Source: Malus domestica
Lineage: Eukaryota; Streptophyta; Magnoliopsida; Rosales; Rosaceae
Direction: 5' to 3'
Length of the DNA stretch: 64,000 nucleotides
NCBI RefSeq assembly: GCF_042453785.1
Contig: NC_091673.1
Span: 7,213,001-7,277,000, forward strand
Shown: one piece after another, positions 1 through 10,062 of the stretch
How the letters are laid out: every line of letters begins with the position of its first letter
Position numbering within the stretch: position 1 is the stretch's first letter
Made by a program: the position numbers and the translations under genes
Notes under the pieces: model-generated
What the model was told of the DNA's origin: nothing
Seen by the model: only the letters and a program-made list of their open reading frames with translations
Databases searched by the model: none

Positions 1-117
1 CATCCATATTTGTTGCACCATCATCTCATTTCTTGTGACGGGGTCATGAGCAACACACACCCAACACTTAAGCAAAGTTGCATCTTTCCCGATTGACCAA
101 TTTGCTGTCTTACTCAT
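1..117 (-). CDS. PIF/Harbinger-associated MYB-like (GST-T3-like) ORF, N-terminal part, cut by window edge
   Basis: Reading leftward from an ATG at 115-117, the translation begins MSKTANWSIGKDATLLKC and continues with a VAHDPVTRNEMM segment. This matches the N-terminus of the plant Harbinger ORF2 family (MYB/trihelix DNA-binding partner of the transposase, often annotated 'glutathione S-transferase T3-like'), which starts with an NWS-x-DED-x-L-x-x-SW-x-x-x-S-x-DPVTG pattern. The frame is open to the window edge, so the rest of the protein and the element lie to the left. The A/T-rich stretch to about 340 is probably the element's 5' untranslated end, but I see no clear terminal inverted repeat there. 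It could be intact or dead; this cannot be judged from 117 bases. Confidence 0.6.
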   Translation of the reverse strand, partial: MSKTANWSIGKDATLLKCWVCVAHDPVTRNEMMVQQIWM

Positions 118-353
118 TTTTTGTAGTAACAAAAGGATTTGGGAAGCAGAAACAAATATATGAGATTTTAGTATTGAGTTGTGGTGTGGGGAAAGAAGAA
201 AATGTTTGGGTATTTATAGAAAAAAATTGAGTGTTTTTTTGGAGTTTTTTACCGTTAGAATAATTCTGACAATTGGTTTTCAAAATTAGTACCGTTGGAT
301 GCCCTTGATTGCACCACATGGCATCTGCATTATTTATTTATTTTGCAAATTTT

Positions 354-508
354 AAAAGGAAAACTAATGAAAATGGCTTGAAAACTTTAAGTTTTAACGA
401 TAAGAACAAAATAAAGGGTAAGGTGAATAGTACCAAGATTGACTTTTTAGTGTAAAATGTGGTTTTTCGTTAAAGTGAACAGTACCAGGAGCTTTTCGTT
501 AAAGTCCC
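354..508 (-). mobile_element. MULE-type MITE, family A copy 1
   Basis: About 155 bp running from AAGGAAAACTAATGAAAA to CTTTTCGTTAAAGTCCC. The same sequence recurs at 7835-7990, 34883-35040 and 50498-50649. Here it is in reverse orientation relative to the copy at 50498, whose 9-bp target duplication points to a Mutator-like origin. Flanking duplications are too A-rich to read here. Confidence 0.7.
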
Positions 509-1325
509 AAAAAAAAAACCATAGAAAATTCCCCAGATCCATTCTCTCCAAAAGATCTTTCACTCTTGCTCTCTTATTTTCTCTCCACCCGTGTTCAACC
601 CTCTTAATGTTTTCTAACTCATCAAGCTTATGCATGCCTTTACTTCTATAAACAGAAGCCTTGAGTAAGTCACCTTTCATATCCACCAAGCAGACATGCA
701 TTTACTGCATACTGAAGACTTGCTTCAACACACAGCCACTTCACTATTACGTACATAGCTGTGATAGTAAATCTATGTCATGTATTCACACAGGTAAGTC
801 AAACATAGCTGCTGCCTTCTCCTTGTAGCAATCCAATCTTGTCGTTACTTTGAAGACTTGCACCGTTACGCGCCATAACACCAACACAAGTTGGTCTTCA
901 ATTGTTGTAACACATGACACATGATATATGCGCCAATCCCAGCACAAATTGAAGCCCAACTGTCAAAGTAAAGAACAACAAAGCTCAAAATCACACGACA
1001 GCACCAGTAAAAAGGAAACTGAAAGAAAAAATAAATCAGAGAAAATATTTGAAACTTGATGCAGACTCTGAATGCAACAGTGAGCACAGTAAAATGTGCG
1101 TCATGATGCCAGTAACTAATGCCGGTAACTAAAAACATATTCCTGGAGTAAGAATATTTAGAATGTGTAGAAACTGACAGAGCCAAAGCACTTTATCCAA
1201 ACATCTATATCTATATATTCTCTCAAGTACAGATGACACTTTTTAGTTTAAACCCTAATGCAAGCAAGGTAGCAGCTGCACACTCCCTTTTTTTTCTTTC
1301 CCCATTTTATTACGTCAAGTAATTA
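509..1325. other. Intergenic, upstream of the sieve-element gene
   Basis: No coding region, RNA gene or recognisable repeat was found. Open frames here are short and have no family resemblance. Confidence 0.5.
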
Positions 1326-1335
1326 CTATATAAAC
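1326..1335 (+). promoter_or_regulatory. Candidate TATA box of the SEO gene
   Basis: CTATATAAAC lies 93 bp before the ATG at 1429, a normal TATA-to-ATG distance for a plant gene with a short leader. Position and consensus are the only evidence. Confidence 0.5.
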
Positions 1336-1428
1336 CCTATCTAGCAAATACCAAATGCAACCAACACATTGAAGCCATTGCCGGTCTTCTTCCATCCCCT
1401 CATCGCTTAGAAATCCCGACCTTCGGTA

Positions 1429-4321
1429 ATGGCACTGATACCTCTCAATAAGGGTGTCAACCCAACAAGCAGAGACGGCGGCCGTAATCGCGCTCCTCTG
1501 CTTCAAGATGGGCGCGACGGACATCGTCAGTATTCGACAACAGCTGATGATAATGCATTGATCAACCAAATTATGCTGACTGATAAATCTCATGACCATC
1601 CCTACGAAGTGCCTTCTCTTGCAGTCACACAAATTCTTCAAACCATTGAGGCCATTCTTTCACGCTTCACGAAACCTGACATCCATGATGGCACTCTAGT
1701 CCCGGTCTGTCCATGCTTAATTTTGTCACTGAATTATTATGTACAGAGAATCTTTAGCTGCTGCTAATTTAGTTTCTTTACTGTGTTGCTCATCGATTAT
1801 TTTGTTTCGATGTTTGTGTGTGAATTAGGGAGCATTAGTACCAGCAGCTATACATGCGGATTCTTTGGAGCATGAGAAGGCCCTCCATGCTAACCTGAGT
1901 ACCCTCCACGACAGCTTCGATGTTCCAAACACCGTGTTCAATGCAATTCAATGCGAGGTTTGCCTCTACATGTATACTTATTTTCCAATTGTGACGCAAC
2001 ATTATTCGTAAGTGCTATTTAAACCGACAGTTTAATAATATAACGAACTTGTCAACTTTGTTGATTGATGTAATGGGAGACAGTTAATGTCCAAATCGCT
2101 GCAAAGGGAAGATGCAAACAAGACCGCAATGGACATACTAGACATTGTGCAACACTACGATTGGGATGAAAAGGTGGTGCTTGCCTTGGGAGCATTTGCG
2201 ATCAAAGATGGCGAGTTTTGGCTCCTGGCTCAGCAATACACCACCAACCCACTCGCCAAAGCAGTTGGACAGCTTAAGCAACTGCACGAGATCTTGGAAC
2301 GTGCGGGGACTAGTTTGAAACCGAAGTTTGATGCATACAACAATCTGGTTAGGGTCATATTCAAAGTGACCAGGACCATTGTTCACTTACAGGAGATTCA
2401 CAACGACCCCCATTTGAGCCCCGAAGTCAAAGCTACAGCTGCCACTGCTCATATCCCAACAGCTGTTTACTGGACAATTCGGGCTATTATAGTTGCTGCA
2501 TCACAACTTCTGGGCATCACAGGCTCCGAGCCAGAGTAAGTTGTTTTGTGGTTTGCTCTAATTTTTCAAGTAGAAAACTGTGTCTACCTTCTCAAGTAAC
2601 TATATGCTGTATCAGGTACGTGACAGAGGCGTGGGAACTATCATCGCTGGCCCATAAGCTCGAAAACATATTCAATCACCTTGAAGAGATCCTCGACAGA
2701 TTACATCAACTTATCCGTGCGTCTTAACCTAAAATAGATAGAGAGTACTAATACTGATCAGGCTTCTCCTGTATAACTTGTTTATGTATAACTAAATAAT
2801 GGTTATGTGATGCAGAGAAGAACAAAGACGAGGATGCTTTCAATGCAATTGCACGCATCTTGGAAACACCACACATTGATAACTCGAAGCCTCTGAAGGT
2901 TTTGTTTTACAAGGATGATCAGCCTGCACTCTATGATTGCTACAACAAGAAGAGGGTTGGCTTTAAAATCTCACTTTCTTTTCTCTTCTAGGAGCCACTA
3001 TGTTTTGAATGTCTGACTCCCCCAATTAATTGAAATTTTTTTTTCTGATATACAGGTTGACATTGATGTGCTAAAAAGGAAAGTAGTGATTTTGTTCATC
3101 ACAGACCTAGACGTTATCCACGAAAACGAGTACATGATTGTCCAACAAATGTACTTGGAAAAACAACACAACCCTACAAGGCCGGAGAGCCAGTACGAGG
3201 TTGTGTGGCTTCCAATTACAGATGTGTGGACTGACGCCAAGTACCAGCAATTCGAGATGCTAAGAAATAACATAGAATGGTACACCGTGTTCCACCCTTC
3301 GGTGGTGTCTCCGATTATGGTGAGGTACATCAGGGACCCGAGGAAGTGGAATTTTGCCAAGAAGCCTCTGCTTGTTGTGATGGATCCTCAAGGCAAAATT
3401 GTGCACAAGAATGCTGTTCACATGATGTGCATTTGGGGAAGCATTGCCTTCCCTTTCACTAGCCAGAAAGAGAGAATGCTTTGGGAAGAAGAAACATGGA
3501 GGATTGAGCTTTTGGCTGATGCCCTAGATCAAAACTTATATACTTGGGTACGCACTATTCTATCGTATTTGCATCTTATATTGCCAAACTGTGAATATGA
3601 ACCCGTTGTTTAAGATATTTCTTTTTAGAATGTGCTATCGAGATTCTTAAATGTGTGATTTTTGCATGAATTTCAGATCACGGATAGGAAGTACATTTGT
3701 TTGTATGGCGGAGAAGACATCGAGTGGATCCGAAACTTCACAAAGGCAGCGAGAAATGTGGCTCGTGAAGCCGGGATTCAGTTGGAATTGCTTTATGTGG
3801 GGAAGAGCAAGGCTAAGGAGAAAGTGGTGAAGAACATCATCAGCATCATTCAAGCTGAGAAGCTAAGCCACACCCTTGAGGTGAACCTCATTTGGTTCTT
3901 CTGGATTCGTCTCGAGAGCATGTGGCAGTCCAAAGGACAAATCCTAAGCGAGCAAAGCAGAACCCAAACTGATCATTTGAAAAGCGATCGTATAATGCAG
4001 GGGATCATATCGATGCTGAGCTTTGGCTCGAGCGACCGCGGATGGGCAGTGATCGCCCTTGGCTCAGCAGACATGTCCAAGGCCAACGGGGAGCACATGT
4101 TGAGAAGCTTGAGGGAGTACAACAACTGGAAAATAAGGCCAACTGAAATAGGGTTTACACCGGCACTGAATGAATACCTAGAAGGGGTGCATAAACAGGC
4201 TCCACACCACTGCACTAATCTTATTTTGCCTGCAACCGGAATCATGCCTGAGACAGTTGCCTGCGCTGAGTGCGGCCGTCTCATGGAGAGGTTCTCCATG
4301 TTCCGCTGCTGCACCGATTGA
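1429..4321 (+). CDS. SEOB: Sieve element occlusion protein (SEOB-like), 7 exons, 744 aa
   Basis: Phloem P-protein of the SEO/forisome family. Family members assemble into filaments in sieve elements and plug sieve plates after wounding. Proposed exons are 1429-1704, 1829-1957, 2084-2535, 2616-2716, 2816-2955, 3056-3547 and 3677-4321; all junctions are GT-AG and the joined frame is 745 codons. An N-terminal SEO domain (to about residue 330) includes the helical HKLENIFNHLEEI region. The middle part (KVLFYKDDQ, then VVILFITDLDVIHENE) is the thioredoxin-like fold typical of the family. The C-terminus carries the diagnostic cysteine motif CAECGRLMERFSMFRCCTD. Length fits the family (about 700-800 aa). 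The exon 1/2 join gives TLVP-GALVP, an odd local repeat that could mean a different exon 1 donor or exon 2 acceptor. An AATAAA lies at 4489. No frame damage was seen, so it is probably functional. Confidence 0.93.
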
Positions 4322-4488
4322 GCTTGAGCTCGACAGGCACCCGTCAGATTTTTATATACATTTGAATTTCGTAATTATATGCTGCTGCTACTTCGACACT
4401 ATGAAAATAAATGTGACATCAAAAGGTCCATATCATCTATGGTCATTAGGGAGCCTTGTTGATGTGAATCTGGAACTTGTTACTATGC

Positions 4489-4494
4489 AATAAA
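4489..4494 (+). terminator. Polyadenylation signal of the SEO gene
   Basis: AATAAA lies 168 bp after the stop codon at 4321, within the usual length of a plant 3' UTR. Confidence 0.5.
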
Positions 4495-4499
4495 GCAAT

Positions 4500-4935
4500 A
4501 TCTGCATCTTCCCTTTTGATAGTTTTGTTTTTGGTATTGTACGCCGATTATCACACTCCCGTTATTTCTCTTGTTCGAAAACTTCCGTGGCATTAATCCA
4601 CTTAAAATTCTAGATATTTTTGCTTTTCTCTCCCAGGGTTCTCTCCCCCAGCAAGCCAGATTTGAAACCCTTCCAGCCGCCGCCCCTTAGGCTCGGCGGC
4701 AGCCCGACTCCCACCTTCTTCTAGCCCTCTTTCCCTCTCCCCTTTCCTTTTCCACCCTCTGAATATTCCCTCTTCCTCCTTGATAAACTCAAAATCCTAT
4801 CCTATCTCAACCTTGGCAGTGGAGCTATGTAGGATAGAGCGAGATGTAGAAGAAGAAGCAAAAGCCTCGGGTGTATATTTTTTTCTTAATAAAATGATAT
4901 TACCTTTGCAAAAGCAAGAGAGCTATTGCTCTTAA
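4500..4935. other. Intergenic, nothing recognised
   Basis: A CT-rich stretch (about 4620-4780) with no coherent frame, then A/T-rich spacer. Confidence 0.4.
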
Positions 4936-5106
4936 GGAGAAATTTTTAATTGTGACGGAAACCTAAGTAGTATATCATGTGTTTTAATAGGAGTGATGGG
5001 CAATTTTATTTTTTAAGTTATTAACTTTTTAGTACACATATCCCACCATTTGTATAGTGACATGTGGTGTACCACTCCATGTACCGGTCACACTGAAAAA
5101 TCTCTC
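4936..5106 (+). mobile_element. MITE family B, copy 1
   Basis: A 171-bp element with inverted ends: GAGAAATTTTTAATTGTGAC at the left, and GAGAGATTTTTCAGTGTGAC when the right end is reversed. The core reads AAGTTATTAACTTTTTAG. Related copies are at 14272, 14541, 18690 and 18978, with a weak one near 13700. No coding capacity. Confidence 0.75.
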
Positions 5107-5541
5107 ATATTTAAGCCTTCAGCACACAAAAAGTGCGAGCTGGACAATCCACTAAGACCATCTTCAAAGAAGATGTCAAATTTTAAATAAAAATTTTAAA
5201 TTTGATAGCTTATATCGCACTTTGACATTTTAAAATTTTTTTTTTCTCCACCCGACATGTGAAATTAAATTATTATTTTATTACATTATTTTCTTTTCTT
5301 TATTTTTGTTTTATATATATATATATGGGTATTTTTATTAGCACCTCACATATTGTTAAATACACCTCACATAAAAATTTATTATTAAATGACATATACT
5401 TCTATATGAAATGACTATCTAGCCCACGAAAACCAAATTAGTTAAAGTAGTAGAACAATCAAATTAGTTGAGCCAATAAATTTCAAGAAACAAGTTGCCA
5501 GGAGCTCGTTGAATTCAAGTGGTTTAGCAGGCGGAGCAAAC

Positions 5542-5733
5542 ATGAAGTTTAACATTGTGAATCCCACCATTAGGTGCCAGAAGAAGCTTGAGATCGACGA
5601 CGACACCAAACTACGTGAATTATGGGACAAGAGGATCTCTCAAGAAGTCAATGGTGATGCATTGAGCGATGACGTTAGGAGGTATGTCAAAACCTACCGC
5701 AGAACATTCACAAACAAAAAAATAAAAAAATAA
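5542..5733 (+). pseudogene. Ribosomal protein eS6 N-terminal fragment
   Basis: The frame from the ATG at 5542 starts [20 protein letters not shown] and continues through [13 protein letters not shown]. This is clearly the first 40-odd residues of 40S ribosomal protein S6 (family start [20 protein letters not shown]). Similarity stops after about residue 45 and the frame runs into low-complexity lysine-rich sequence. It is a captured first-exon fragment inside a transposable element, not a working ribosomal protein gene. Confidence 0.8.
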
Positions 5734-5799
5734 AATAAATTTCAGCTTTAAAAAGTAATACTTTCACAATAATTCGAATCAAAACCAATCCATGGTACA

Positions 5800-6070
5800 A
5801 CCCTTTGGAACGTTTGATGTTTGCTTTTAATTTGGGTCTTAGAGATATTGTTCTCGAGCTCAACGCGAAGGGAGTGGTGGTGGCTGATATTACATCTATG
5901 GAGGATTGTCTGGGTCCAGAGGGTTACCATGGAGAATATACAAATGTTGGGAAAAAGTTTTGAATTTTTTTTTGTCAATGGAAGAACAGAGCTTGTTGTG
6001 GCTCATGAACTAGCTCAGTATGCAGTTCGTGCTAATGATTTTAAATCTGGTATTGAAAAGGAGCCTAGTT
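5800..6070 (+). pseudogene. Unidentified captured coding fragment
   Basis: One frame gives NLGLRDIVLELNAKGVVVAD and GPEGYHGEYTNVGK. After a shift of one base near 5955 the reading continues as NGRTELVVAHELAQYAVRAN. The composition looks like genuine protein, but I cannot name the family. It sits beside the eS6 piece inside the same nested element and is broken by a frameshift, so it is probably another captured fragment. Confidence 0.4.
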
Positions 6071-6383
6071 GGCTCTCTCCTCTTGTACTGTTTTTTCATT
6101 CCTCATGTTAATGAAAGTCATATTTTCATAAAAAAAATGAAATAAAAATCTATAAACATAACTAAATGTGCAAAAAATTGATTGAAGACTAAACCCGCTA
6201 AATGTGCAGAAAACTGAATAGAGAATACAAAAAGAAATCTTAAATTTCACAAAGAGTGTGGGTGTAAGGGTAGTATTGAAAAGTATGTGAGGTGTATTAA
6301 GTATATGAGGTGTAGTCAACAAAATGCGAGGTGTGTACAAAACAACCCTATATATATATATTGGTGAAGATCTGTTTTATATT

Positions 6384-6746
6384 TTAAAGAAACATTAAAT
6401 TAATAGAAAAATAGTAGTTTGAAGCAAAAGGAACACCTTCTGCAGAAATAATAGCAACATGGCCTTCTGCTTCAGTGGGCATTTCACCGGAGCAAATCTT
6501 GAGCAAAAACTCTTCAAGTTTTTGTGCAAGATCAACTTCCCAATTGGATTCTAGGTCACGCTCTGGTTGCACTCTATGAAATCCGCCTCCACTACTGTCG
6601 TTGCTTCCACCCGGATACTCTTCGAGTTTTTGTGAAAGATTGAGTTCCCAATTGGATTTTAGGTCACACTCTGCTTGCACTCTATGAAATCCGCCTCTAC
6701 CATCGCCGATGTTGCTTTCACCTGATTCGTCTCTGGCATAAGTCAT
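6384..6746 (-). pseudogene. Condensin-II subunit H2 (CAP-H2)-like N-terminal fragment with internal duplication
   Basis: A 120-codon frame contains two tandem versions of the same 36-residue block. One reads [20 protein letters not shown]; the other reads [20 protein letters not shown] and is followed by [15 protein letters not shown]. The second resembles the conserved N-terminus of plant condensin-II H2 ([27 protein letters not shown] type). The DNA repeat period is 108 bp, so frame is kept. After [11 protein letters not shown] the resemblance ends and the frame runs into transposon sequence. This is recognition from memory of the family and needs an alignment. It lies inside the 5156-7158 element and is best read as captured first-exon DNA. 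Confidence 0.6.
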
Positions 6747-7228
6747 CTTCTGTGAGTTGGATTATGCATTGGCGCATTGTGGAGGTGTTGGATTCACATT
6801 TGGTGGAGACTAGGGTTTTTCAATTTGGGGGTTTTCGAAAGTGATGATTTTTTAGTCGAAATTGGTCCACATAGTGTGTGATAGATGGAAAATCAAAGAT
6901 TTTCTTTGTAATTGCAATTCGTGAGCTTGGTCTTGGTTCAACAGGAAGATGGGTAGATCGAGAGAGGGCAAAAAAAAATTAATAAGTAATTAATTAAAAA
7001 TTATTTGAAGCTACCGTCAAATTTGACATCAACCTTTCCTGCTGCCTTTCCATGTCATGCCATGTAGGATTTGACATTTCGGTTGGAAAATTATAGTGCT
7101 GTTTTTTGTTACTATTATTGATGATGTGGACATTTTAACATCTCATTTGAAGATGCTCTAATAGCTAACCACTGAAAAAAAAATAGTTATAACATAAATT
7201 TAAACTTCTAAACTCAGTGATTAAGCTG

Positions 7229-7405
7229 CTATTTAGTACTACAATTTGGTAAGCATTTGTCTTCATTTATAAATGAGAGATCGTAGGTTCGATTCTTGCC
7301 AAAGACGAATTTGAACCACATTATTGCTAGTCCATTGTAAGACCAAGCCCGCCCCCTCTCCCTTAATGTGGATAATATTGTTTGTTCAAAAAAATAAAAT
7401 AAAAC
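7229..7405 (+). mobile_element. tRNA-derived SINE with 16-bp target duplication
   Basis: A perfect 16-bp direct repeat CTCAGTGATTAAGCTG flanks the insert (7213-7228 and 7406-7421). Inside is a B-box-like GGTTCGATTC, a conserved GACGAATTTGAACCACATTA body and an A-rich tail. All three are hallmarks of retroposed SINEs. A diverged second copy is at 35051-35190. Confidence 0.85.
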
Positions 7406-7429
7406 CTCAGTGATTAAGCTGAAAAAAAA

Positions 7430-7834
7430 CCCCACAATTAACAGATTTTATCACTCCATCCTTCCCACTCAAAAGTTTAGTTTCTGCTGTCTTTCTCTCT
7501 TTTGGCCTTTTGTTTTGGCTTTCCTTAAGCTTTGTCCCTTGAACTTTGTCTCAATTTCCTTGAGCTTGCTCTGTTGCTACTTTCCTTTACACGTCCTCAA
7601 CCACCGATCTCCGCTACTCGACCTGTGTGCCTCCCCTCAAGTGTTAGGTGGTTGTTAAAGTGTGCTTAGTACTATTTGGTAGGATTATATGAGCGCTCAC
7701 TGCCGGTTTCTATTGATCCAATTGTTTTGTTAGTTGTTTCGTTGTTTCGTTGGTTCGTTTCTTGTCCAACCATTCACCGTCAAAGTAAATCAAAATCCAA
7801 AAGTCACGTGCCATTACAATTAGGATTAAACAAA
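7430..7834. other. Intergenic, nothing recognised
   Basis: Pyrimidine-rich open frames without family resemblance. Confidence 0.4.
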
Positions 7835-7990
7835 AGAAACTTTAACAAAAAATTCCTTATATTGTTTACTTTAACAAAAAATCACATTTTTACATTAAAA
7901 AAATCAATTATGATATTATTCACTTTACTCTTTATTTTATCTTTATTAAAATTCAAAAATTTTAAACCCTTTTCGTTAATTTTCTTTAAA
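7835..7990 (+). mobile_element. MULE-type MITE, family A copy 2
   Basis: Diverged copy of the element at 50498, recognised by GAAACTTTAACAAAAA at the left, TTCACTTTACTCTTTATTTT in the middle and TTCGTTAATTTTCTTTAAA at the right. Confidence 0.65.
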
Positions 7991-9055
7991 CAAAACCAGG
8001 CTAGACAAGAAGAAGCCAGAAGAGTGTTCAAACAGCCAAGGGTTGGTAATCAACTTCTGGTTTGTTAAACACGATAAAATGCTTCATCAATGCACAAAGT
8101 TAAACACGATTAAGACAGACCCAAATCCAAATTAGCAACAAAAAAACAGGAACACAAACGAATCAAAAACCTTAAAAACAAAAAAAAAATTAAGGATTGA
8201 AATGAGCTCAGACACATCCCTTAATAATCAGCTTCTGGTTCTACTAATTACCAGATCAGAACTACAGCCAAGGGTTTGTTTCATCGTCATTGCTCAATCA
8301 TTTTCAAATTTCATACAAAAAACATTATTAAAAAAAAAGAATAATAATAATAATAATTTGTACCAGGAGACAGGTAACACGGTGCAAAAGCAAAAAGCAG
8401 ACACGGTGCTGTTTAGTGCTGGTAATTCTTAATTTTAATCTACGCTCCGGAAACTAGAACATCCCCAACACAATCGAAATTTACAGGGCGTTCACCATAT
8501 GAAGCAACTACGACAATTTCGAAGAAAACACCGACAGTGATTTGTAAGACAACGTCTCGACTCCGGCCCAAAACCAGACAACAACCTACGACCATTTCGA
8601 AAAATGCGTAGCTGTTTTTGATGAATTTGGGATGGAAACCGAAGCTGATTTACGCTTCCGTTGACACGTCCTTCTGGAATTACAAAGCAGCCGATGAACG
8701 TAACGCCTATCAGAAGCGACCCCCAAACCCTAAATTAGAATACTTGTAAGTGCTAGTCGGAGTAAAAAAATGGAGTTGCAAACCGAGAGGAGCGGCGGCT
8801 ACCGAAGTTAGGGTTGGGGGATGGCAGGGACGCGGGTTTATATCGAAGAGTGCGGCGGGTTGGACGTACACCAGAAACCCTTGGTTTTTGTGGTATAACG
8901 ATAATGCCATTAGGGCCGCGGAAGGAAGCTTTTGTAGTTTGCGGGTCTGGGCTTAGTTGTAGTCTTGGTTGGGTTGGGCCTGAGCCCGTTTGTTTAAGAT
9001 CCAGGCTTCAATCGCGCAACTTTGTGAGGAACTCAAGCAAGAAGAAATAAAAACG
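7991..9055. other. Intergenic; promoter-like segment on minus strand at about 8700-8860
   Basis: No gene is supported. Read on the minus strand, 8700-8860 has a TATAAA-like motif (near 8840), then AACCCTAA (a telo-box, common in ribosomal and translation gene promoters), then a GCCGCCGCTCC leader. The downstream minus-strand frames are only about 40 codons and unrecognised. It may be a captured or decayed promoter, or a non-coding transcript. Confidence 0.3.
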
Positions 9056-9062
9056 AAAGTAT

Positions 9063-9069
9063 AAAAAAA
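9063..9069 (-). terminator. Pol III terminator of the tRNA gene
   Basis: Seven A on the plus strand (T7 on the transcribed sense) immediately follow the tRNA 3' end, the standard RNA polymerase III stop. Confidence 0.75.
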
Positions 9070-9141
9070 TGCCCCCATGCAGGATCGAACTACAGACCTT
9101 CAGTTTACAAGACTGACGCTCTACCACTGAGCTATAGGGGC
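9070..9141 (-). tRNA. tRNA-Thr (anticodon UGU), intronless
   Basis: On the minus strand the 72 nt fold as a complete cloverleaf. The acceptor GCCCCTA pairs with TGGGGGC. The D arm is GCTC-AGTGGTA-GAGC. The anticodon stem TCAGT/ACTGA closes the loop CTTGTAA, giving anticodon TGT (Thr). The variable loop is AGGTC, and the T arm TGTAG-TTCGATC-CTGCA contains a good B box. There is no encoded CCA, as expected for a nuclear gene. The plus strand holds a poly-A run just beyond the 3' end (Pol III stop) and a CAA motif lies a few bases upstream of the 5' end, as is common for plant Pol III genes. It is unlike the plastid trnT, so I call it nuclear. Confidence 0.93.
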
Positions 9142-9728
9142 TTCTTGATACAATTCTCGAAAATTTCATATAATTAATCCTGCTTACACCTTCAGAGCCC
9201 ACTTGGTTTTTCTTTTTTTTTTTTTATTTTAATTTTTGTTTTTAATTTTTTATCAAGAGCCCACTTAGTTTTGAAGTAAGAGGCTTAGCTTTTGGGTCCC
9301 TGAATTATGAATTATCGGCAGGGACAAGCACAAGCACTAGTTCTACATTGATCAACTTTTAAGCTGATATATAAATATAAGGGTTTTTATCATAAATAGT
9401 GTTTGAAATTGACACATTCTATGAAGATAGTCCAAACAATTGAAAATCAATCAATCTAGTCCTTGAAAATGGATGCTGCAAATCAATATGGTCATTCCGT
9501 TACTATTCTGTCAAAAAATCTATTATATGCTGATGTGACACTATATAGATTAAAAATGCTTAAATAATAAAAAACAATTTTTTAAATAAAATTAAAAACG
9601 AAAAAACAAGAAGTTGAACAGAGTGCGGTAACAAAACCCACACAAGAACTTTGACCAAAAAAATAAAAAAATAAAATAAAAAACCCAACACATAAACCAA
9701 TTAATTAATTTTAATCCCATAGTTACCA
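9142..9728. other. Intergenic; AT-rich with a possible old repeat at 9380-9620
   Basis: 9380-9620 has the look of the start of a common plant repeat (GGGTTTTTATCATAAATAGT), but a second end was not found. Confidence 0.3.
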
Positions 9729-10062
9729 CTACGGAAAACCCTTATCCTGCTCCAGCTTCTCCATTGTTGGAGCCTGCAAGCTAATCTCCACATCAATGCT
9801 CCTCCTGCCGCGCTTCCCCCGGTACAAATACACCATCCCGTCGAGCTGATTGTTCGACCCGCTTCTCATCCCCTTGGGTTTTCCCCATCCAAAATCCACC
9901 TCATAGACCTGGAATCTTGGCCAACTCCCCACCGCCACACATTTCACTTCCGCGTCCTTCAACTCGAAAAGCTTCTGCGAGCTCTTCCACTTCGTGTTCC
10001 TCTAATCGATCCTTTCGCATTGTGCCCCTCGATTGCCTTCTGGATGATCGATTCTTTCGCGT
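9729..10062 (-). pseudogene. BAHD (HXXXD-type) acyltransferase C-terminal relic
   Basis: The minus-strand reading contains ELKDAEVKCVAVGSWPRF, then YEVDFGWGKPKGMRSGSNN, then DGMVYLYRGKRGRRSIDVEI. The DFGWGKP motif is the conserved C-terminal structural motif of BAHD acyltransferases, which transfer acyl-CoA groups to alcohols and amines. Upstream residues (IIQKAIEGHNAK) need a shift of frame and pass a stop codon before joining the DFGWG frame. The N-terminal half with the HXXXD catalytic motif is absent. It is a truncated, frame-damaged copy. Confidence 0.8.

Larger units (their letters stand above)
5327..6350. mobile_element. Nested TIR element carrying an eS6 fragment
   Basis: The left end reads TATTTTTATTAGCACCTCAC, followed by ATTGTTAAATACACCTCAC. 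The right end holds GTGAGGTGTATTAAGTATAT and GAGGTGTAGTCAACAAAATG, the inverted counterpart. The same terminal pattern bounds the element at 41132-41758, so these are two members of one family with different cargo. It lies wholly inside the 5156-7158 element. Boundaries are approximate because the right end has decayed. Confidence 0.6.
5156..7158. mobile_element. Harbinger/Tourist-like TIR element carrying host gene fragments (Pack-type)
   Basis: Ends are inverted: GACCATCTTCAAAGAAGATG at the left and GAGCATCTTCAAATGAGATG when the right end is reversed. A 3-bp TAA sits on both sides (5153-5155 and 7159-7161), the target size and sequence expected for PIF/Harbinger elements. It is 2.0 kb long and has no transposase. 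Instead it holds a condensin-II H2-like coding fragment (6384-6746, minus strand) and a second TIR element at about 5327-6350. It is non-autonomous, and the internal gene pieces mark it as a sequence-capturing element. Confidence 0.75.

Noticed and set aside
9070-9141. Plastid-derived tRNA-Thr insertion
   Set aside because: The sequence differs from plastid trnT-UGU in acceptor and anticodon stems and no plastid flanking sequence is present; a nuclear gene fits better.
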